A stretch of 64,000 bases of DNA from NCBI GenBank assembly GCA_016802295.1, contig JAESIW010000129.1, forward strand, positions 290,061 through 354,060. The letters run 5' to 3'. This stretch comes from Brachionus rotundiformis (taxonomy: Eukaryota; Rotifera; Eurotatoria; Ploima; Brachionidae). A program made the translations under genes and the position numbers. Shown one piece after another: positions 1 to 11,646 of this stretch; the stretch's first letter is position 1; each line of letters opens with the position of its first letter. The notes beneath the pieces are model-generated. The model searched no databases and was not told the DNA's origin. It was given only the letters and a program-made list of their open reading frames with translations.

Positions 1-6
1 TACAAA

Positions 7-1167
7 TTAAAATGATATTTGTTTTATGTTTGGAAAAAATGGAGATGAAGTCTTGTTTTCGGATCGGGAAGGCAGATAGTCGAATAAGTCTGTTTTTTTT
101 AGACCATCCATAGAAAGGTGCCGAAAATTTGTATTTATTTCATTAGCGATTGATTTTTCTTTGAATGAACGGACCCAGGGATTACTTTGAATGGTAAATT
201 TATACATATTAGACGAAGGCCAGTTTTCGTTTAATTTTAAGTCGGCGAATTTACGCACAGGTTGATTCATATAATGACTCGACACTATTGATTCATTTGA
301 AATTAAATTTAAATCAATTATTTTTCTTCCAGATTTATTTTCATTAAGCTTGAATTTTTCCGTATGTCGGGATTCACTTCGATTTGTTTTGGCTTTTCCA
401 TCTCGTAATGACATACTTCTATTATGATTTAGAATCCTTTGCCTATTATTACCTATTTTTGGTTCAATTTTTTGCTTTAACTTAGTGTCGACTTTGATCT
501 TAAAAGAAGGCTTAATTGGCATAATAATTGAAGGATATTTTCCATCTCCCTGATTTTCAAAATGTTTTTCGTCTTGATCTGCCAAAGTTTCATTTGAAGA
601 TAGTTCATAGTTGAACGAGTTATTCTTGAGTTTGGCCGATTTTTCAACTTTAAAAATTTTTTCCGTATCTCGCGCGTTTTTTGAGACATCTAGTTGCTTT
701 TTGGATCTGATCTCGCTCTGGACTTTTTTTGTCAAATATCTAACATAAACGTTACGATCGAACATATTTTTTGTATTGAATTTAGCTTTTTCGATTTGAA
801 TATCTGGAAACAAGTCAAAAGATTTTTTTGATTCTTCTTTGAAGTTGTTGAACTGTTTATGTGCTGATATGAAGCTGTTTGTTTGAGAATTTAATGCAGG
901 AATTACAAAGTCGAACTCTTTGCTAAAGGATTTTACATTTTTTAAACCATTATCTGATCTATAAATATTTTTGTCTGATATATCACTGGGTTCAATTGTA
1001 CCATCATGTTTCAAACAATCTTTTTCTACCAAAAAAATATCTTTATGAGTATTGTATATACCATTAACTTGAGTAACAAAACCATAAGTATTTTCGTTCA
1101 AATTTAGATCATTTTTAATCACGATATCAACCGGAATTTTCTCTTTCTTAATGCTTTCTGAATCCAT
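7..1167 (-). CDS. Unrecognised basic Ser/Asn/Lys-rich protein, 386 aa
   Basis: I do not recognise this protein. One uninterrupted frame starts at the ATG at 1165-1167 and stops at 7-9. It is rich in Lys, Ser, Asn and Asp. It has no signal peptide, no hydrophobic segment and no Cys pattern, so it looks like a soluble, mostly disordered protein. Several short basic patches occur in the second half, around RQRILNHNRSMSLRDGKAK, and the C-terminal part has scattered aromatic residues (NPWVRSF, FDYLPSRSENK) that could be short binding motifs. The length without stops and the balanced codon use against very AT-rich flanks support coding. Further 3' exons lying outside the window cannot be excluded, because the stop is only 7 bases from the edge. 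Possible roles such as cytoskeletal or nuclear scaffold would be speculation. Confidence 0.65.
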   Translation of the reverse strand: MDSESIKKEKIPVDIVIKNDLNLNENTYGFVTQVNGIYNTHKDIFLVEKDCLKHDGTIEPSDISDKNIYRSDNGLKNVKSFSKEFDFVIPALNSQTNSFISAHKQFNNFKEESKKSFDLFPDIQIEKAKFNTKNMFDRNVYVRYLTKKVQSEIRSKKQLDVSKNARDTEKIFKVEKSAKLKNNSFNYELSSNETLADQDEKHFENQGDGKYPSIIMPIKPSFKIKVDTKLKQKIEPKIGNNRQRILNHNRSMSLRDGKAKTNRSESRHTEKFKLNENKSGRKIIDLNLISNESIVSSHYMNQPVRKFADLKLNENWPSSNMYKFTIQSNPWVRSFKEKSIANEINTNFRHLSMDGLKKTDLFDYLPSRSENKTSSPFFPNIKQISF

Positions 1168-2334
1168 GGTAAACTAATGATTATAAAGCCTAAATCATCG
1201 CATCTAAAAATTAAATTTTTTTAATTAAAATATTCTTTTCTCGATTTTTATTCCAAAATATTCATATTTCTTACATATAAATATTCAATTTTTATGGATT
1301 ATAGATTGAAGATTAAATTTTAAATTTTAGAAAAATTTCTTTATATATCTAATAAAAAATTGTAGAAATTACTAAATTAAAAACATAAATATGCTATTTT
1401 ACTAATGGCGATTTAAATTTCAAACAAAAAACTTAGCGTCTTTAAAATATCTTAATTCTAAAATAATATAATAATATAATAAAAGCATATAAAATAGTAA
1501 TAAATATTCTTTTCTTATATTATTTTAAAATTTTAAAAAGCTTAAGGTAATATTTTAATTGTATTGTTCTAAAAGAATGAATTTTTGAATTCATAATTGA
1601 GTATTTAGAAATCTTCGAATTTATTTTAACATTTTGTTTCCAAAAACTTAAGCTCTTTTTTATTTATTTTCTTTTTTCTGTTGACAGAAGAATATGTTTC
1701 TTGGTTTATTATATATAGTTAAATTTTATGTTCTTTAGCTATATAAAAATAATTATAATATAACGATAGAAACGATTGGGAAACCCTTTTAAGCCTGTTT
1801 TCAACTGAATATAAAATTTTTTTCATCAAAATTAGATTTTTTTCATGAAGTTAAATTGTTTCCGTTTAAAGAATTTACCTAATTCTGATTAATATTTAAT
1901 GAAATCAAAAAAATTTAAAAAAATCTTAATGGGGCTTAAAATTTTATTTTTGCAGATAATTTTAAAAATAATAACAGGTAAGCGATTAAAAAAAATTAAA
2001 TAACTTTAAATGTCTTATAAGTTTTTTTAAACTTAATTTTTTGTCTAAAATTTTGCGCAACAAAAAATGAAAGCATTCGTTTAAAAAATGATGTTAATAG
2101 GTTATTTAATGATTCGAAGCTAACATTGTTTATTTTTTAGTAAGTCAAATTTTAATATAGAGAATTATAGTAACAAATTTAGATAATGAATTAAAGTTTT
2201 GTTTGAATTAAATTGATTCAATTAAAAGTGAAAACCGATATTTGGATATTATAATTTAAATAATTTAGCTTTACTAAGGATATTTTTTATTTAAAAAATT
2301 TAAGAAATATATACAATGAATTTAATGAAATAAT
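1168..2334. other. AT-rich intergenic stretch
   Basis: No open frame of useful length and no recognisable RNA gene. It should hold the promoter of the minus-strand 386-aa gene and the 3' UTR of MED9. Homopolymer A/T runs dominate and no motif stands out. Confidence 0.6.
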
Positions 2335-2822
2335 TCAATTTAAATCGTCTAAATTTAAATCAGTGTTAAAGATATTTTGGTAAGCTTGCTGATTGAGATT
2401 TACTGAATCTGATTCTTGAAAACAAATTTGTGATGTATCGATGTTTGCTGGGTTATTTAAATCTGGATTTTGATCTAACTTAGTTAAATCAAACGTACAC
2501 ATGTCTTTATAAGAACCAAGTAATTCATTTTCTTTTTTATACTGATTTAACAAATTCTGATAATATTCCTGTTGTTCTGAAATGCTCATATCAATTCCAG
2601 GAATATTGTCTAATAGAGCGCGGGCTTTTTCAAATTTTGTTTTTAATTCATTTATCTTTGGGCCCAACTTAGATGGATTGTTTTCAAAACTAAAATAAAA
2701 TCAAATAAGTCAAATAAAAATTACTCTCTAAATATATTAAACCTTTTCATAACTTCATATAATTCGGTCAAAAAATTGAAGTTTTGTTTGTAATTTTCAA
2801 TATTTGGAATATTTTTATTCAT
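2335..2822 (-). CDS. MED9: Mediator complex subunit 9
   Basis: Middle-module subunit of Mediator, the nuclear coactivator linking transcription factors to RNA polymerase II. Two exons join cleanly: 2743-2822 and 2335-2689 (intron 2690-2742, GT-AG), giving 144 aa. The centre of the protein matches the conserved MED9 helical region. LKTKFEKARALLDNIPGIDM, followed by a QQ-rich helix and the end NELLGSYKDMCTFDL, aligns with the vertebrate pattern of a Pro-Gly-Ile turn between two helices and a closing KYKxxCxFE-type motif. The acidic tail after it (about 35 residues, Asn/Asp-rich) is not conserved. The length is close to human MED9 (146 aa). The start at 2822 was chosen because it opens the only frame that joins the second exon in phase. 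Confidence 0.88.
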
Positions 2823-3024
2823 TCTTGAGCATTAATCATCATTGATTTAAATATTTTTTATCTGATTTAAATTAATAGCAAGCTACTGCTATTAATAATT
2901 TAATGCATTTTTGAATTTTTTTTTAATTTTTTATTTCAAAAATATTTGGAAAATTTAATAAATTTCTTTTTAAATGGAAATTTATATTTATTCCATCATG
3001 TTTAAATATTTGGAATTAAAAGAC

Positions 3025-5133
3025 TTATTCGACAATTTTCAAAACTTTACCAACAGCAACTGTTTTGTTCTCGTATCGGAGAGTGAATCTGCCTAGTTGT
3101 GGAAATAATTTAAATGGCTCCATACACACTGCAGTATTGTTTCCTAAAACTTCAAATCTGCATATAGCAATTTGATCTTGTTTGATAAATTTTGGTCTAT
3201 TTTTTAGATCTTTTTCTCCAGTTTTTTTGTCAACAAGACCAATTATAAGTCTTATTTGTACCTCACAAGTTGCTGCGTGAATATGCATGATTGAGTTAAA
3301 GCCAGAAGTAATAATTGATGGATAATCTAGAATAATAACCTTTAAAAAAAAATTTTACCTCAAAAAATTTTCTTTATAATTTCTATAAGCTCTTACTTGA
3401 GCATCGAAAACTTTAGCAACTTGACAAAAATCTTTTAAATCACACAGAACAAAGCCTGGTGATATTTCCTTGAAAGAAAAAAAAAGTGAACAAAATTAAT
3501 TTAGTTTGATAAAAAAAATACTTCTTCTTCAATTCCTTTTAACTTTATTTTAACATTATCACCACAAATAGCCGAATCAGTCTCTTCCTCTTCATAATAA
3601 ATATTCACTATTTCAACTTTTACTTTATTTGGCATTACAACAAGTTTGTCATTTAACTTTATCATTCCAGATTCTATTTTACCCATGACCAAAGTACCCA
3701 TATCCTAAAATTTTAAACCAGTCAGATTATTACTAATTTACATTTATTTAACTAAAATACCTTATACTTATCAATTAAAGGCATTCGAACTGGTCCAGTT
3801 ATTGTTCTATTAATAGTTGGCAATGAGTCTAGATACTCAATGAAACATGGACCGCGATACCACGGGCAAACTGATTCAGGCGCCAATTCTTTAATAAATG
3901 CACCAGTAAAACCAGAGCATGGCATAAAAGTCGCATCCTTGCCTGGTTGAAAACCGCATTTCTTTAAATAAGGGCTTAATTTATCTTTGATTTCATCGTA
4001 ACGACCTTGGTCCCAATTAACAGTCGAATCGTCCATTTTATTTACTAAAACGATTAAGTATTTTACTCCAGCCGTTTTGACCAACATAGCATGTTCTCTT
4101 GTTTGTCCACCGCGTTCGAAGCCAGTTTCGAATTCACCTTTGCGAGCAGAAATGACAAGTACAGCAATGTCTGCTTGTGATGCACCACCAATCATGTTTG
4201 GTACGAAACCTTTATGTCCAGGTGCATCCAAAATGATAAAATGCTTTTTTTCCGTTTCAAAAAAAGCTCGACCAACTTCTACAGTTTTTCCTTTGTCTCT
4301 TTCTTCTTGATTTGTGTCTAAAGCCCATGACAAATACCAAGACTCTCGATTTTTTTCCTTTGCTTCTCTTTCATATTTTTCAAGTGTTCGCTTATCTACC
4401 ATACCAGTTAAGAACATAATTTGGCCACCTATTGTAGATTTGCCAGCGTCTACGTGGCCACAAAATATAACATTAATTGCCTCTTTTTTTGGTTTATATT
4501 CACGCACAACTACTTGCTTTTTTGATGGTTTGGTGACTTCTGCTGAGCTTTCAGTAGCTCCTTCGGTATTTGAATCATCATCACCTTCTTTGTCCCATTC
4601 TTCGTCTTCTTTAATAGTCGAAACTGATGGAGGAGCACTTTTTTCAATCTCAACTGACGGTTCTTGTTTTTTCTCATTAGTTTTTTCTTCAACAGGCTTA
4701 GTTGAGAGTTTTTCTTGAATATCGTTTGAAAGATTTTCAATATTTTTTTCAGTATTGGTCGGTTTCGGTGCTGGAACCGAAGGTTGATTTGATACAGATT
4801 TAGGTGAGGACGATTGAGCCGGCACCGACGGTTGATTTTGTGTATTAGAAGTTGGTTGATTAAATTGATGAGAATAATATTGTTGGGGCATGTTTCCGAA
4901 TTGATTTTGTGGCATATAAGGCTGTCTATATTGTTGTGCTTGAGGGCCTTGGAAAAAATGCGGTGCCATCTGTGGTGGCATCTGAGGCATACCTAATTGT
5001 GGTCTTGTAGGTCCAGTATTTGGAATATTGACTAAAAAGAAAGGATAAGAAAAAAAAAAGTTTATGATCGATGGTTACATTTAGGAACAAATTCAGGAGC
5101 GTCAAGGTTAAAATTTTGTTGCCAATTGGACAT
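3025..5133 (-). CDS. GSPT1: Eukaryotic release factor 3 (eRF3), GTPase
   Basis: Translation termination GTPase that acts with eRF1 in the cytosol. Five exons: 5079-5133, 3761-5031, 3522-3704, 3397-3468 and 3025-3339; 631 aa. The N-terminal third is disordered and rich in Gln/Pro/Asn, then charged, as in other eRF3s. Residues 8-17 (FNLDAPEFVP) form a PAM2-like motif that would bind the MLLE domain of poly(A)-binding protein. The GTPase domain starts near residue 205 with P-loop GHVDAGKST, then DAPGHKGF (G3) and NKMD (G4). Beta-barrel domains II and III follow and end with GRFTLRYENKTVAVGKVLKI, the typical eRF3/EF-1A C terminus. The VDAGKST P-loop, PAM2 motif and long N extension separate it from EF-1A and HBS1. 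All four introns are short GT-AG introns. Confidence 0.96.
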
Positions 5134-5852
5134 TTTTCGATTAATTAAACCACTTGAAAAATATCTTAAAATTGAAAAATTAAGATTTGGTCATGTTTAG
5201 GTCTTTTTGAATGCTGAGTAGAAAATTCAATGACTAAATGCAATCAATCGAAAGCATGATTGTATTTGTATGAGCTTTAAATTTGATATTTTAAGTAAAA
5301 ATTAATTTTTTATTGCATTGTAATGTGATTTTATATGTTAAGAGTGTAGCTAACAAAATGTTGAATATATTGTGTAATAAGATTTTGAAATTGCATTTTA
5401 AAATTTCAAAATGTTGTGCAAATACCTAAAAATTTGGCTTAATATATTAAACTCCTTCAGTCAATAAAAGATCGGACTTACATATCATGGATAATTATTA
5501 ATATTTATATGTTAATATTTTATGATGAACATTTTAATCGAAAAAATTGTCAAAAAAAATGTCTTAATTTTTAAACAAAAATCAGATACCAATATAATTT
5601 AATTTATATTTATTTATTCGAAATAAATAATGACAAAAATCTTAAAAGGTATTTTTGGTATCTTTTGAATTTATTTATTCTTATTTTGTATTATTTAAAG
5701 TTTTTTTTATTGATAATCTGAGTTTATAATTAATCTTTTATTTTTAAATAAAAATTAGTCAAAATATACTTTCTAAAAATATTTTATTAAGATTTTATTT
5801 GAATTGTAGATTTATTTTGTATTATAAATTATCAATTTATAAATTTATTCTC
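5134..5852. other. Intergenic, upstream of eRF3 and downstream of the Cys-rich gene
   Basis: No coding frame seen. It presumably contains the eRF3 promoter nearest 5134. I recognise no regulatory motif. The far end is the 3' UTR of the small Cys-rich gene. Confidence 0.6.
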
Positions 5853-6123
5853 TTACGATCTTGGATTTTTCTGTTCCTTTGCTTTTTTGCTGCAAGCACA
5901 TTCTTTCGATGATTTATCTAAAAATTCTGTTTTCAATATCTATACACAAAATGTCTTTATTTCTTACCAATATATTTTCTGCAAGGGCAAAGATCAGAAC
6001 AATCGCAAGGCTTATTTTGTTTTAAACATTCACATTCATTACCTTTGTATAATATGAAATTAAAATTGATATTTACTAAAATATTTTACCTTGATAATTG
6101 CAAACTTTAGGATTTTTATCCAT
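5853..6123 (-). CDS. Small metallothionein-like Cys-rich protein, 57 aa
   Basis: Three tiny exons, 6090-6123, 5968-6042 and 5853-5917, join in phase with GT-AG introns of 47 and 50 bp to give a 57-residue protein. It has nine cysteines, eight of them in four Cys-X-Cys pairs: ECEC, PCDC, PCPC-like (LCPC) and ECAC. Spacers are rich in Lys, Asp and Ser, and the only aromatic residues are two Tyr. Small size, CxC repetition and lack of a signal peptide are the hallmarks of cytosolic metallothioneins, which bind Zn, Cu or Cd through thiolates. The arrangement does not match a vertebrate or insect subclass that I can name, so the family call rests on composition and pattern. No metal-response element (TGCRCNC core) was seen just upstream, but the promoter is very AT-rich. 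A Cys-rich zinc-knuckle peptide is the main alternative. Confidence 0.7.
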
Positions 6124-6604
6124 TTTTTAATTTTTCAATTTTTATCAATTTTTTTCATTCAAGTTTGCATTTAAAAACATATTTATAATAAGATTTTAAA
6201 AAACTTATCCTGTTTCAAAATTATATTTCTATTTTTAATATGTAGCTATAAAGAAATTTAGCTATTTTTAGATAAATTTTTTTTTATTAAAATAATTAAT
6301 TCAACAATATTTTTTTTCGATTTAAAGTCAAAAAATTGATTATTTCATCGAATTTATTCCAAATAAATAAAATAAAAACTCAATTATATTTGATTAAAAA
6401 ATTACAAATCTTAAAATTATTTCAATATTTTATTATATAACAATTTCTCACCTAGAAATATTATTCAGTAGAAACAAAAATCAAAAGATTACTACTAAAT
6501 TAAATGCTTAATTTTTAAGAATTGAAATGACTTAAAATAAAATTTTAGCGAAAATAAAATAAAACTTTAAATTGCAATCGTTTAAGACGGATCATATATT
6601 ATGC
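6124..6604. other. Short AT-rich intergenic stretch
   Basis: Lies between the start of the Cys-rich gene and the stop of the TBC gene. Poly-A and poly-T tracts only; no frame or motif supported. Confidence 0.6.
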
Positions 6605-9487
6605 TCATATATAGTCACACTGCTCAATTAAATCCTGATTTTGATTAATTTTATTTGTTTTATTTGGTGACAAGTCAAGTTTGTTCATTTGCGGTAATAG
6701 TTCACGATTCGGCACTTGGGCAATTATTGAATAATTTTTGAATGAATTTTTCATTTCATTATGTTGCTGAATGCTAGCTATCCGAAGGGAATGATTTTGA
6801 ATGTTCTGTTTAGTCGGCGAGTTATATGATCCAGCAATGCTGTGTTTTAAAAATTCATTTGGCTGCATCATACTTTGTAAACCTCTGAGTGAAGCAGTTC
6901 TTTTGTTTTGTCCTACTGTAACACTATTGATATTTGGCTTGTAATTTGTAGGAGGTACATTAACTCGTGTATAAATTCCATGCGGGCTGCGAACATATTC
7001 GTTTATTTTGCCTGTAGATAAAATTCTGGCCATTCCGTGCTTATAATAGTCTGGGTTAGCCTTAATACTAGCGATATTGCTCGTATCACTGTTGGTCAAG
7101 GTTCCAGAAGAGACGTGCGGGATAGATACGATACTTGCAGTATTATTTAAGTTAGATTTTGAAGGGGCTGCAGAACCTTGTATTTGACGACTGTTTGGTG
7201 AAATAATATGTGTCAAAAGAGCCGAAGAAGATGAAGAAGTTGTTTTGGCATTTATTGACAGTTGTTTGTGCTTTGGGCTCGATTTGTGCAGCGAATTGGA
7301 ACTGTATTTTAAAGGTCCAGTCTTAGGAGTTAAAAACGAAGTTTTTTGCTCTTTAAGGTTTTCATAGTCGGAAGTTTGATTATTAAAAGAGCTACTTGAT
7401 GCTGAATTTTTGGAATTTATTTTATTAGATGCAATATCAACTGAATTGATTGATCTATGTGGTGAAGATTGCCGAGTCATGTTCGATATCATGGACTCGA
7501 TGTCTTTATCGTCATCATATTCGCTCAACTTAGACGGATTTAGATCATCGTCCGAATCCAAATCGTCTTCGGAATCCTCATCATCCGTATCCAAATCTAG
7601 TTTACTTCCGTCTAGTTTGTTTTTTTCTTCTAAACGTTTTCTCCGTAACTCTTGCCTCTTCATTTGTTCACTCTCAAGCCTGGTCTTGGCTAATTGCTTC
7701 AGTTGTTCGTCTCGGTCTTCTTCACTTAGGCTTTTTTTTGACTTTTTTTCCGCCAATTTATTCAAAAACTCTTGATTATCCATAAGCTTTAAATCTCCAA
7801 ATGGAAGGCTTGGTAACTCAATGGCAGGTATTGGTTCCAACAAGGCATTATCGAACTTGTAGCGAAGCAACTTCTCTATGCATTCGTTTAATTTTTCCAT
7901 TACAAGATCATCACTGAAAATAAAATTTTCAGGCAATTTGTGATTCAGAAATTCATTGATTTTATCCATATCAAACTCTTTTTGAAGTAAAGTTTCTTGA
8001 TAATAAAACGCCAATTTAGCAACAAAGAAAATTAAGATCAATTAACTTTACTTTTATGCATTTTAAGAATACAATATGACATCGCCAAGATCGTAATATC
8101 ACCTTTTAACAAATAAACATCCCATACTCTTAATACCAGTGAAAATGGCAACTAAAATAATGAAAATTAAGAATAAATAAATAAATTTAAATTTATTTGA
8201 ATAATACTGCATCTAAAAAGCATTGTAAAAACCATTTGGTTGTGTAAATCAACGGTGTTATATTACATTTAATCTAAAAATTTAAATCGAAAATTAATAT
8301 AATTACTTTATTTTTAAAAATTTAAAAAAAAAGATTAATTTAATATATTTTTTTCTAGTTACTAAAACGATAAAAACTTACAAATTTTTTGTGAATCTTT
8401 GGTAAAAGAGTTTTAATTATCATCTCGTGTTTATCCGAATAACGGATAAGTTTAGGAAATCCGCTTTTGAATAAACCATGCATAGAATACTTTGAATTAG
8501 ACATTAATTGAGAGAGTGCCCAAAAAGTTTGCTAAAAGGATTAATTTAAAACAAAAGTTTGTTAAAATAAACTGCTATTTTACTTCTTCATCAGACAGAT
8601 ACATTAATAGTAAAGCTGTTAATGTAGACATTCCTTGACAATAACCAATTTCAGTGTTATATACAGAGTATGCGGCTAGAACATTATACAACTGCCTTTG
8701 TCTATATTTAAGCATAAATTAATTTTTATTTTAATTACAATATTTTTTAAAAACCTTTGGCAGTATCGTTTTTTATAAGCATAATTGTTTCGAAATGTCC
8801 GATTAATGTCTAAATCTATTTGTCTGAGTTCCAGAGAATATTTTCGTGCAAAATTTTTCATTTTCTTTTAATTAAAAATTTTATATCATTCAATCACTTT
8901 AATTTTAAGTATTTCTCACTTCATAAACAGCCGGTTGAGTTTTTATTTGGCCCTCAATATCCAATATTTTGTACCATGCCACATTTCGCATCGAATTTGG
9001 AATACCTTTAAATACACGACTAACTAGTTTATCACTATATCTTTGCTTAGAGGGAGCGCAATGTTTTGACCAATCTTTGATCATTGATCGCCATTTAATT
9101 TCTCTTAATTTTTCTATGTTATTCCGTTTTTGTTCAACATCACTTAGTTGAGGGGGAAGTTTTGTATTGCTTTAAGACAAACACTTAACTTATTTTTAAT
9201 AGCAGAAAATTAATTACTGTATGAATCCATATTTATCGACTCGGTCTAGTAAATCGCTTGTATTTAAATCTGGATCTATGGTGTCATTTGAATATCCCTT
9301 TAGTAAAAAAATATTTCACTGTTAAAAATCAATCAATTAAATTTACATTGTCATAAGCCGAATTGATTTCTTGACGATCTTTTTCGATACGTCTAAAGTC
9401 TTCATCGGTTCCATTCGCTAAAGATTACGCATAGCTAGTACTAATAGACAAAAAATTATAGATAATATTACCTAATCGTTTTGCCAT
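6605..9487 (-). CDS. USP6NL: TBC-domain Rab GTPase-activating protein, USP6NL/RN-tre type
   Basis: GAP for Rab GTPases (RN-tre acts on Rab5 and Rab43 in endocytosis). Ten exons join in phase: 9472-9487, 9347-9417, 9218-9297, 8920-9169, 8755-8864, 8584-8701, 8382-8531, 8208-8273, 8052-8151 and 6605-7995; 783 aa. The N terminus has the family segment DRVDKYGFIHNTKLP. The TBC domain follows at about residues 105-325, with FKGIPNSMRNVAWYKIL, the arginine finger in IDLDINRTFR (about R161) and the glutamine finger in GYCQGM (about Q198), then KWFLQCFLDALPFSLVLRVW. Both catalytic fingers are intact, so it should be an active GAP. After the TBC domain come a short coiled, charged stretch (residues about 400-450) and a long Ser/Asn-rich disordered tail, as in RN-tre. 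The last intron (7996-8051) lacks a stop in one frame, which could mislead gene finders into an ATG inside it at 8041. Confidence 0.92.
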
Positions 9488-11522
9488 TAATTTTTTTTTT
9501 CCATAGATTAATTGCAAATGATAAAATGAATGCTATTTTGCGAGTTTGGTCTAATTATCTGGTAAATTTGTGATGATGATTTTAATAAATTATTTAAATT
9601 TTTTCCCAAAAATAAAAAAACTATCGAAACGAACATGAGAACATATTATATCTTAGGTAGTTTGTTTTTATCTTTGCTTTCTTTGCTCGATTTTTTTTCT
9701 CAAAATAACAAAATAGCAACGAAAAATTAGCTCTAATTTCTGAAATTAAAAAATGTAAAATTATTATTTAACTAGCATATAATTTAGGCTAAATATTATG
9801 GTAAAATATATCTAAAATTATAGTTTTTTTTTTAAATTTTACTACAACTTACCAAGGCTAATTCGACGTTAGAGATTTTTGTTGAAGTACTTAAAATAAT
9901 TTACTTATGACACATAAATAATATATTTAGAGCACTGTTTGAGTTAATAGAATTATTTTGAATAAAAAAATTATATATCATTTCACTATTAAATCAAACG
10001 TTTAACCTAATTTTGTATTAATTTTGTAAAGCATTTCACTATTCATTAAGGCTACTTTACGAGAAGTCTAAAAGCTAAATAAACGTAAAACACAACAATC
10101 GGCATTTTTAAAAAGATCTTTGCGGAAATGAGAGTCTGTTCATTGGAGCGTTCCAGATTGAGATCCAGAACTTAACAAAATAAACTTATTATGAACTAAA
10201 TTTTCTAAAATAAAACCATATTTTAGCATTTATGCTCAAATTATCGCTAACTTTAGTTAGACTAATTAAAAACTTGAATTCGAGGCGATTGAAGTCGCAA
10301 TTAATCGACAAATGTTAGTATAAAAACAAATAACGTCAAAAGTGGAAACGCTAAACTGTTGATGCGTATAGCGAAAAAAGTCTATTTTTATATAAAGTAT
10401 AATTTATTTTTTTAAATTAATAATTAATAAAATGATAATTTAGTTTATTTGTTGCTTTTTATGATTTAGTCGTGTTAATTCGCTTAATTATTTGCAAAAA
10501 AATAAAATAAAAATATATATACATTATATTTATATTTTGATATTGGGCACATCAATTTGTCTGTTGAAGATTTTTAGATACTCTGGTTATTAATCAAAAA
10601 ATTTACTCTGCGTCAAAGCATTTGTCTGAGAGCTAAATAACATGTTTCCACAACCGGAATCTCTTCTAATATATTAAAATTGAAGAAAAAATACTTTAAA
10701 AAAATAGAATTCATGTCAAATTTTGATCTTTAATTATTGCTAATTAAATATATTTCAAAATGGTTATAAAATTATAAAGAACATATCATTTATTATTCTT
10801 ACTAGGAAATCAAATGAATTGAAACAAAATCTTCTAGTCTCATATCTTATTTTGAAAAATTTCTTTCTTTTGCCGAATTAAAACGTAAGTAAATCAATGA
10901 CATATGTTCGATCGCCTAAAAACATGATTTAAATTACTGATTTCTTTTTAGTTTAAAGCAATAATTTAGCAAAATTAAAATAAGATTTTTTCATTATTAA
11001 AAGATATTAACATTCAGAATTTTGAAATGAAATAAAGAAAATTATAATGTAAAACAGCTCTTAGGATTAGTTTATTTAATAAAAAATATTATAGCCATAT
11101 TAACACTTATTTTTTTTAATTATTTCATAATAATAGTAATAAAAATTTAGACACAAAAGAATTCATAAAATTTTTTTCAATATCCGAATAATTATTAAGT
11201 CTAAGCTTCTGATTTAAATTTTAATTTCAAATAAATATTTCCGTATTTTTATATCATTTGTTTAAAATTAGCATAATAACTAAAGACGATTTGTCTAAAA
11301 AAATCAATTATTGATTTATTTTCGAAAAATTGCTATTTAACTAGATAATTTAAGATAAAATAAAAAAAAATTTGATTTATAAATGGATTATTTTTTTCAC
11401 TAAGTTAAATAATCTTTAAAGTTTTTTTTCTTAAGCAAAATACTTCATGGTAAATGTTATAAATATAAATTTATAAATCAAAAAAAATTATCTTCTAATT
11501 TTATTCAAAAATAAACAAAAAA
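9488..11522. other. Two-kilobase AT-rich intergenic region with a less AT-rich patch
   Basis: No supported gene. A patch at about 10,070-10,370 is noticeably richer in G and C than its surroundings. Short open frames occur there on both strands, but none exceeds about 25 codons without a stop or resembles a family I know. The rest is A/T homopolymer-rich. It includes the promoter of the TBC gene on its left side and sequence downstream of the CRCP cluster on its right. Confidence 0.5.
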
Positions 11523-11639
11523 TTAATTATTTATAAAAAACTGAAATCCAATCCAGAAAATTAAATGAAGAAAAAACCCGACAACTATTGTTGCAGGAAC
11601 TAGATTAAATAAATAAACCCATCCTTCAATAGGCACCAT
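11523..11639 (-). CDS. 38-aa PIGY-like membrane peptide
   Basis: A 39-codon frame whose ATG lies 7 bp after the CRCP stop on the same strand. The peptide is one hydrophobic helix ending in Asn-Asn. Aligned by eye without gaps, its last 24 residues match the C-terminal half of human PIGY at about 11 positions: the Pro-x-Thr-Ile start, Val, Phe, His-Leu, Trp-x-Gly, Phe and the final Asn. PIGY is a subunit of the GPI-GlcNAc transferase in the ER membrane and normally has two membrane helices (71 aa in human). Only the second is present here, so an upstream exon may be missing from my model or the protein may be shortened. Local base composition is less AT-rich than the flanks, which supports coding. 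In human, PIGY is itself the downstream cistron of a bicistronic mRNA (with PREY), so the layout is suggestive. Chance resemblance of a short hydrophobic peptide remains possible. Confidence 0.5.
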   Translation of the reverse strand: MVPIEGWVYLFNLVPATIVVGFFLHLIFWIGFQFFINN

Positions 11640-11646
11640 ATTCAAA

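Noticed and set aside
4077..4996. Plus-strand frames opposite the eRF3 coding exon
   Set aside because: They are antisense shadows of a strongly conserved gene and lack any domain pattern.
7410..7775. Plus-strand 121-codon Ser-rich frame
   Set aside because: Mirror image of the acidic Glu/Asp-rich segment of the TBC protein.
7996..8041. ATG at 8041 as the start of a separate 478-aa protein
   Set aside because: The sequence before 7996 is an intron. Splicing 8052-8151 to 7995 restores the TBC domain in phase, so this is the last exon of the USP6NL-type gene.
10070..10370. Less AT-rich patch suspected of being a gene or RNA
   Set aside because: Six-frame reading gives only short fragments and no fold or family could be recognised.
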